This document shows, piece after piece, positions 61,687-64,000 of a stretch of DNA of 64,000 bases. A program made the translations under genes and the position numbers. How positions within the stretch are numbered: the first letter of the stretch is position 1; each line of letters starts with the position of its first letter. The notes below the pieces were generated by a model, which had not been told where the DNA came from, did not search any database, and worked only from the letters and a program-made list of their open reading frames with translations. This DNA comes from Streptomyces tendae (GTDB lineage: Bacteria; Actinomycetota; Actinomycetes; Streptomycetales; Streptomycetaceae), in the NCBI RefSeq assembly GCF_014650435.1, contig NZ_BMUY01000016.1:62001-126000 (forward strand), given 5' to 3'.

Positions 61687-62141
61687 CACCGCCCATCTAC
61701 GCCCCGGACTCCGTCCGCGGCATCACCATCAAGCAGCCCTGGGCCGCCTGCATCCTGCACGGCGACAAACGCGTAGAGAACCGGCCCCAGGCATGGACGC
61801 CGGGATGGCGCCTCCTGCACGCCGGCGCCGAGACGGACCGCCAGGCGCTGCGCGACCCCCTCGTCGCGCGCACCGTCCGCGGCGTCGAGCTGCCCACCCG
61901 CGCCGTCCTCGGCGTCGTCCGCATCACCGGCTCCCACACCGACACCGGCGAGCCGTGCAGTCCCTGGGCACATCCCGACCGCGTCCATCTGGTCCTGTCC
62001 GATGTCCACGCCCTGGCGCTGCCCGTTCCGTGGCGTCGCGGCCAGCTCGGCCCCTGGCGTGTCCCGCTCGCCGTGTACGAACGGGTCCTTGCCCAGCTCC
62101 CCCCGCAGTTGCACGCAATGCTCCCGGAGATCGCGTCATGA
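61683..62141 (+). CDS. ASCH-domain protein
   Basis: A 152-residue protein. VRGITIKQPWAACILHGDKR, with VENRPQAWTPGWRLLHAG, is the ASCH signature (I-K-Q-P-W-A-x-x-I ... G-x-K-x-x-E-x-R). The fold binds RNA; some members are RNases or act on modified nucleosides. It starts within the GGDEF stop (ATGA) and overlaps the next gene by four bases, so three genes are coupled. Confidence 0.88.
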
Positions 62142-62665
62142 CTCGCACCGGTGCCCCCCACCCCAGCCACTTCACCCAGCCCGACCCGCGCTTCCCCTTC
62201 CCCCACAGCCCCGTCCCGACCCCCTGCCAGACGCAGCCGGACACGTTCGACTTCGTCAACGGCGACCGCAGCGGCGCAGGCCGGCAGTCGACAGAGCAAC
62301 GGCTGGCCCGGGCACGCCGGGCCTGCTCCGGCTGCCCCATCGTCAAGGACTGCCTGCGGTGGGCCCTGGTCAACAAGCCGCTGACCAAGGTCGGTATCTT
62401 CGCGGCCACCACCCCCGGCCAGCGCACCGAGCTGCGTAAGCGCATCGCCGACCGGCTTGGCCCCGACTGGATCGACGTCCTCGCCGACCAGGACAAGGAC
62501 CGCCGCGAGCGGGCAGCTGCCGCTCGGCACGACCCGCTGACCGTGAACCAGAGCCGCATCGTCCGCCTGGACCGCGAAGTCAACGGCCCGATGCGAGCGC
62601 CGCTCACCCCCTCGCAGCAGCAGCGGAACCTGAGCCGCCTGATGGCCGGCCTCACCGCCGCCTAG
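62138..62665 (+). CDS. WhiB-like protein, diverged
   Basis: A 175-residue protein from the ATG at 62138 (ATGA overlap with the ASCH stop). Four Cys: C30 (PTPCQTQPDTFDF), C63, C66 and C72 (ACSGCPIVKDCLRWALVNK), match WhiB cluster ligands. The usual GVWGG turn is replaced by VGIFAA, and the C-terminal basic part is longer than usual (ERAAAARHDPL ... NRS). It may have a different partner from the canonical one at 44974. Confidence 0.85.
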   Translation: MTRTGAPHPSHFTQPDPRFPFPHSPVPTPCQTQPDTFDFVNGDRSGAGRQSTEQRLARARRACSGCPIVKDCLRWALVNKPLTKVGIFAATTPGQRTELRKRIADRLGPDWIDVLADQDKDRRERAAAARHDPLTVNQSRIVRLDREVNGPMRAPLTPSQQQRNLSRLMAGLTAA

Positions 62666-62685
62666 GCGCTGGGCCCTGCACGTCA

Positions 62686-62720
62686 CCGGCGGGGTCCGTT
62701 GAAGCAGAGGACCCCGCCGG
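62686..62720. terminator. Terminator after the second whiB-like gene
   Basis: CCGGCGGGGTCC (62686-62697) and GGACCCCGCCGG (62709-62720), perfect 12-bp stem. Confidence 0.8.
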
Positions 62721-62851
62721 CCCACCAGGCAGCACTCCGCGTCCGCACCTGGGCCCGCCACCTGCCAGAAGGCGGCCCCGCCCCTCGGCGTGATCGGCGT
62801 GCCAGGGACGACAGCCCTCACTGACCTTTCGAACCGTCTGAAGGAACCCCC

Positions 62852-64000
62852 ATGCAGCAGTCTGCTCCCCCGCCGGCCGCCCACGGCCTGACGGACAATC
62901 GCATGCGCACCACCGTCCCGGTCCGCCGGCAGATATCCGGCTTACCCACGTCGCCGCCCCGTCCCACGACGGCATCAGCGGCACCGCCCGTGACGGTCCT
63001 GGTCGACCGCGCGCGCAGCGGCGACCGCGAAGCGTTCGGTGTCCTGTACGGCCACTACCGGCCGCAGATCTACACCTACCTGCTGCGCCGCACCCGCGAC
63101 CGGCCGCTGAGCGAGGACCTGACCGGCGACGTGTTCGTGCGGGCCCTCACCCGGATCAACGCCTTCACCTGGCGCGGCACCGACTTCGGAGCCTGGCTGT
63201 CCACGATCGCCCGCAACCTCCTGGTCGACCATTACAAGAGCGCCCGGACCCGGCGGGAGGTCCCGACCGGCGACATGTACGACCAGGACGTGGCCGTCGG
63301 GGACATCGGCGCCCACGTCACCGAGTCCATGGCCAGGGCCGACGTCCTCGCCGAGCTCCGCAAAGCTCTGGCCAGGCTGACCCCCGACCAGTGGGAGTGC
63401 TTGCGGCTGCGCTACTGGGACAACCTGCCGTTCTGCGAGGTCGGCCAGCGCATGGACCGCAGCACCGGCGCGGCCAAGATACTCAAGGACCGTGCGCTGC
63501 GGAGCCTCAGCGCCCCGGACGTCAAGGCCGCGCTCCTCCAAGCGCCCTCCGACTCCTCCAACGCCCCCTCCTCGCAGGCATGCGTGTCCTCGCAGGCTTC
63601 CCCGCACGTGCCGTCACCGCGCCGACCCGCGCCCGGCGACGCCACGACCCCTGGAATGGCCGACGCCATGGCGACTCCTCACGCCGCGCCGTCCGCGCTC
63701 ACGACCGCTCAAGCCGTGGCGCTGGTCCTGCTGCGCGACGGCTTCACCGAGCGCAGCATCACCCAGCGCACAGGCGTGCCCGGCGATCCCTTGTACCGGC
63801 TCGCCGCCGCCCACGGCATCACCGCCCCGCACGGCACCGTGGAGGGCCACCACTGCCACGAAGCCGCCGACACCGAGCCGTGCGACGGGTGCAGCCTCGC
63901 CGACGCCCGGGACCAGGCCCGCACACGAGCCCGGCACCGCAGGACCGTCAGCTCCCTGCCGCGGCCCCTGCGCCGCCAGGCCACCGGGCGCAGGAGGAGG
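62852..64000 (+). CDS. ECF-type RNA polymerase sigma factor with long C-terminal extension (runs off window)
   Basis: ATG at 62852 (GAAGGAAC upstream); no stop before the window end, so at least 383 codons. After about 45 disordered residues, sigma region 2 is DREAFGVLYGHYRPQIYTYL, then LSEDLTGDVFVRALTRINAF and FGAWLSTIARNLLVDHYKSA. Region 4 is LRKALARLTPDQWECLRLRY, then FCEVGQRMDRSTGAAKILK. A third part after a Pro/Ser-rich linker (about residue 285 on) contains LVLLRDGFTERSITQRTGVP, a second possible helix-turn-helix, and CHEAADTEPCDGC. Family ECF factors are about 180 residues, so this one is unusual. Confidence 0.88.
   Translation, partial: MQQSAPPPAAHGLTDNRMRTTVPVRRQISGLPTSPPRPTTASAAPPVTVLVDRARSGDREAFGVLYGHYRPQIYTYLLRRTRDRPLSEDLTGDVFVRALTRINAFTWRGTDFGAWLSTIARNLLVDHYKSARTRREVPTGDMYDQDVAVGDIGAHVTESMARADVLAELRKALARLTPDQWECLRLRYWDNLPFCEVGQRMDRSTGAAKILKDRALRSLSAPDVKAALLQAPSDSSNAPSSQACVSSQASPHVPSPRRPAPGDATTPGMADAMATPHAAPSALTTAQAVALVLLRDGFTERSITQRTGVPGDPLYRLAAAHGITAPHGTVEGHHCHEAADTEPCDGCSLADARDQARTRARHRRTVSSLPRPLRRQATGRRRR

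Overview
The window is very GC-rich, with GTG starts, ATGA/GTGA start-stop overlaps, WhiB-like proteins, a Ku protein and a conjugation-type FtsK-like ATPase beside spread-like membrane proteins. All of this points to a Streptomyces or close actinomycete. The density of insertion sequences, gene remnants and toxin-antitoxin pairs, together with the long plasmid-type gene block on the right, suggests a linear plasmid, a chromosome arm, or an integrated conjugative element. No tRNA, rRNA or CRISPR array was seen.

Left part (1-10.7 kb): the end of an unknown gene, a PIN-like toxin with an RHH-type antitoxin and a perfect operator palindrome, a Ku DNA-end-binding gene, two small secreted proteins, a three-gene unknown operon (6591 down to 3959), a protein with a HEPN-like C-terminal motif, a Doc-like toxin with its antitoxin, and an overlapping three-gene module headed by a small membrane protein and an XRE-type regulator.

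Scarred part (10.9-35.8 kb): a frameshifted Tn3-family transposase remnant, a broken oxidoreductase, intact NmrA and SRPBCC genes divergent from a LysR regulator, two inverted scraps of a serine recombinase around a 23-bp palindrome, a tyrosine-recombinase pseudogene cut by an IS481-family element, a zinc alcohol dehydrogenase divergent from a TetR regulator, an IS110-family element with a candidate bridge-RNA region, a methyltransferase, an internally deleted transposase remnant, an unknown two-gene zinc-motif pair (26647 down to 23343), an ISL3-family element that seems to enclose a passenger gene, a large secreted SGNH-hydrolase/FnIII protein, an IS5-family element, a maleylpyruvate-isomerase-like gene and an IS3-family element.

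Middle part (35.8-42.5 kb): a winged-helix protein next to about 1 kb of non-coding DNA, an overlapping XRE regulator/isochorismatase/flavin-oxidoreductase operon, and a GntR/UTRA (KorSA-like) regulator overlapping a small P-loop kinase.

Right part (42.5-64 kb): an almost uninterrupted rightward gene train typical of Streptomyces conjugative elements. It holds two WhiB-like proteins, DUF5999-, DUF6197- and RRQRL-type proteins, a coiled-coil/DUF2637-like membrane protein, a Ser/Gly-rich protein, the FtsK/TraB-like ATPase, a small spread-like membrane protein, a PycTM (Pycsar effector-like) protein, an AAA kinase-like protein, a GGDEF protein, an ASCH protein and an ECF sigma factor running off the right edge. 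Many of these genes are separated by strong perfect hairpins. The divergent promoter region at 42.52-42.90 kb, next to the GntR gene, is the natural control point. The clearest oddities are a GTAC-rich stretch inside the coiled-coil membrane gene and the orphan PycTM protein.
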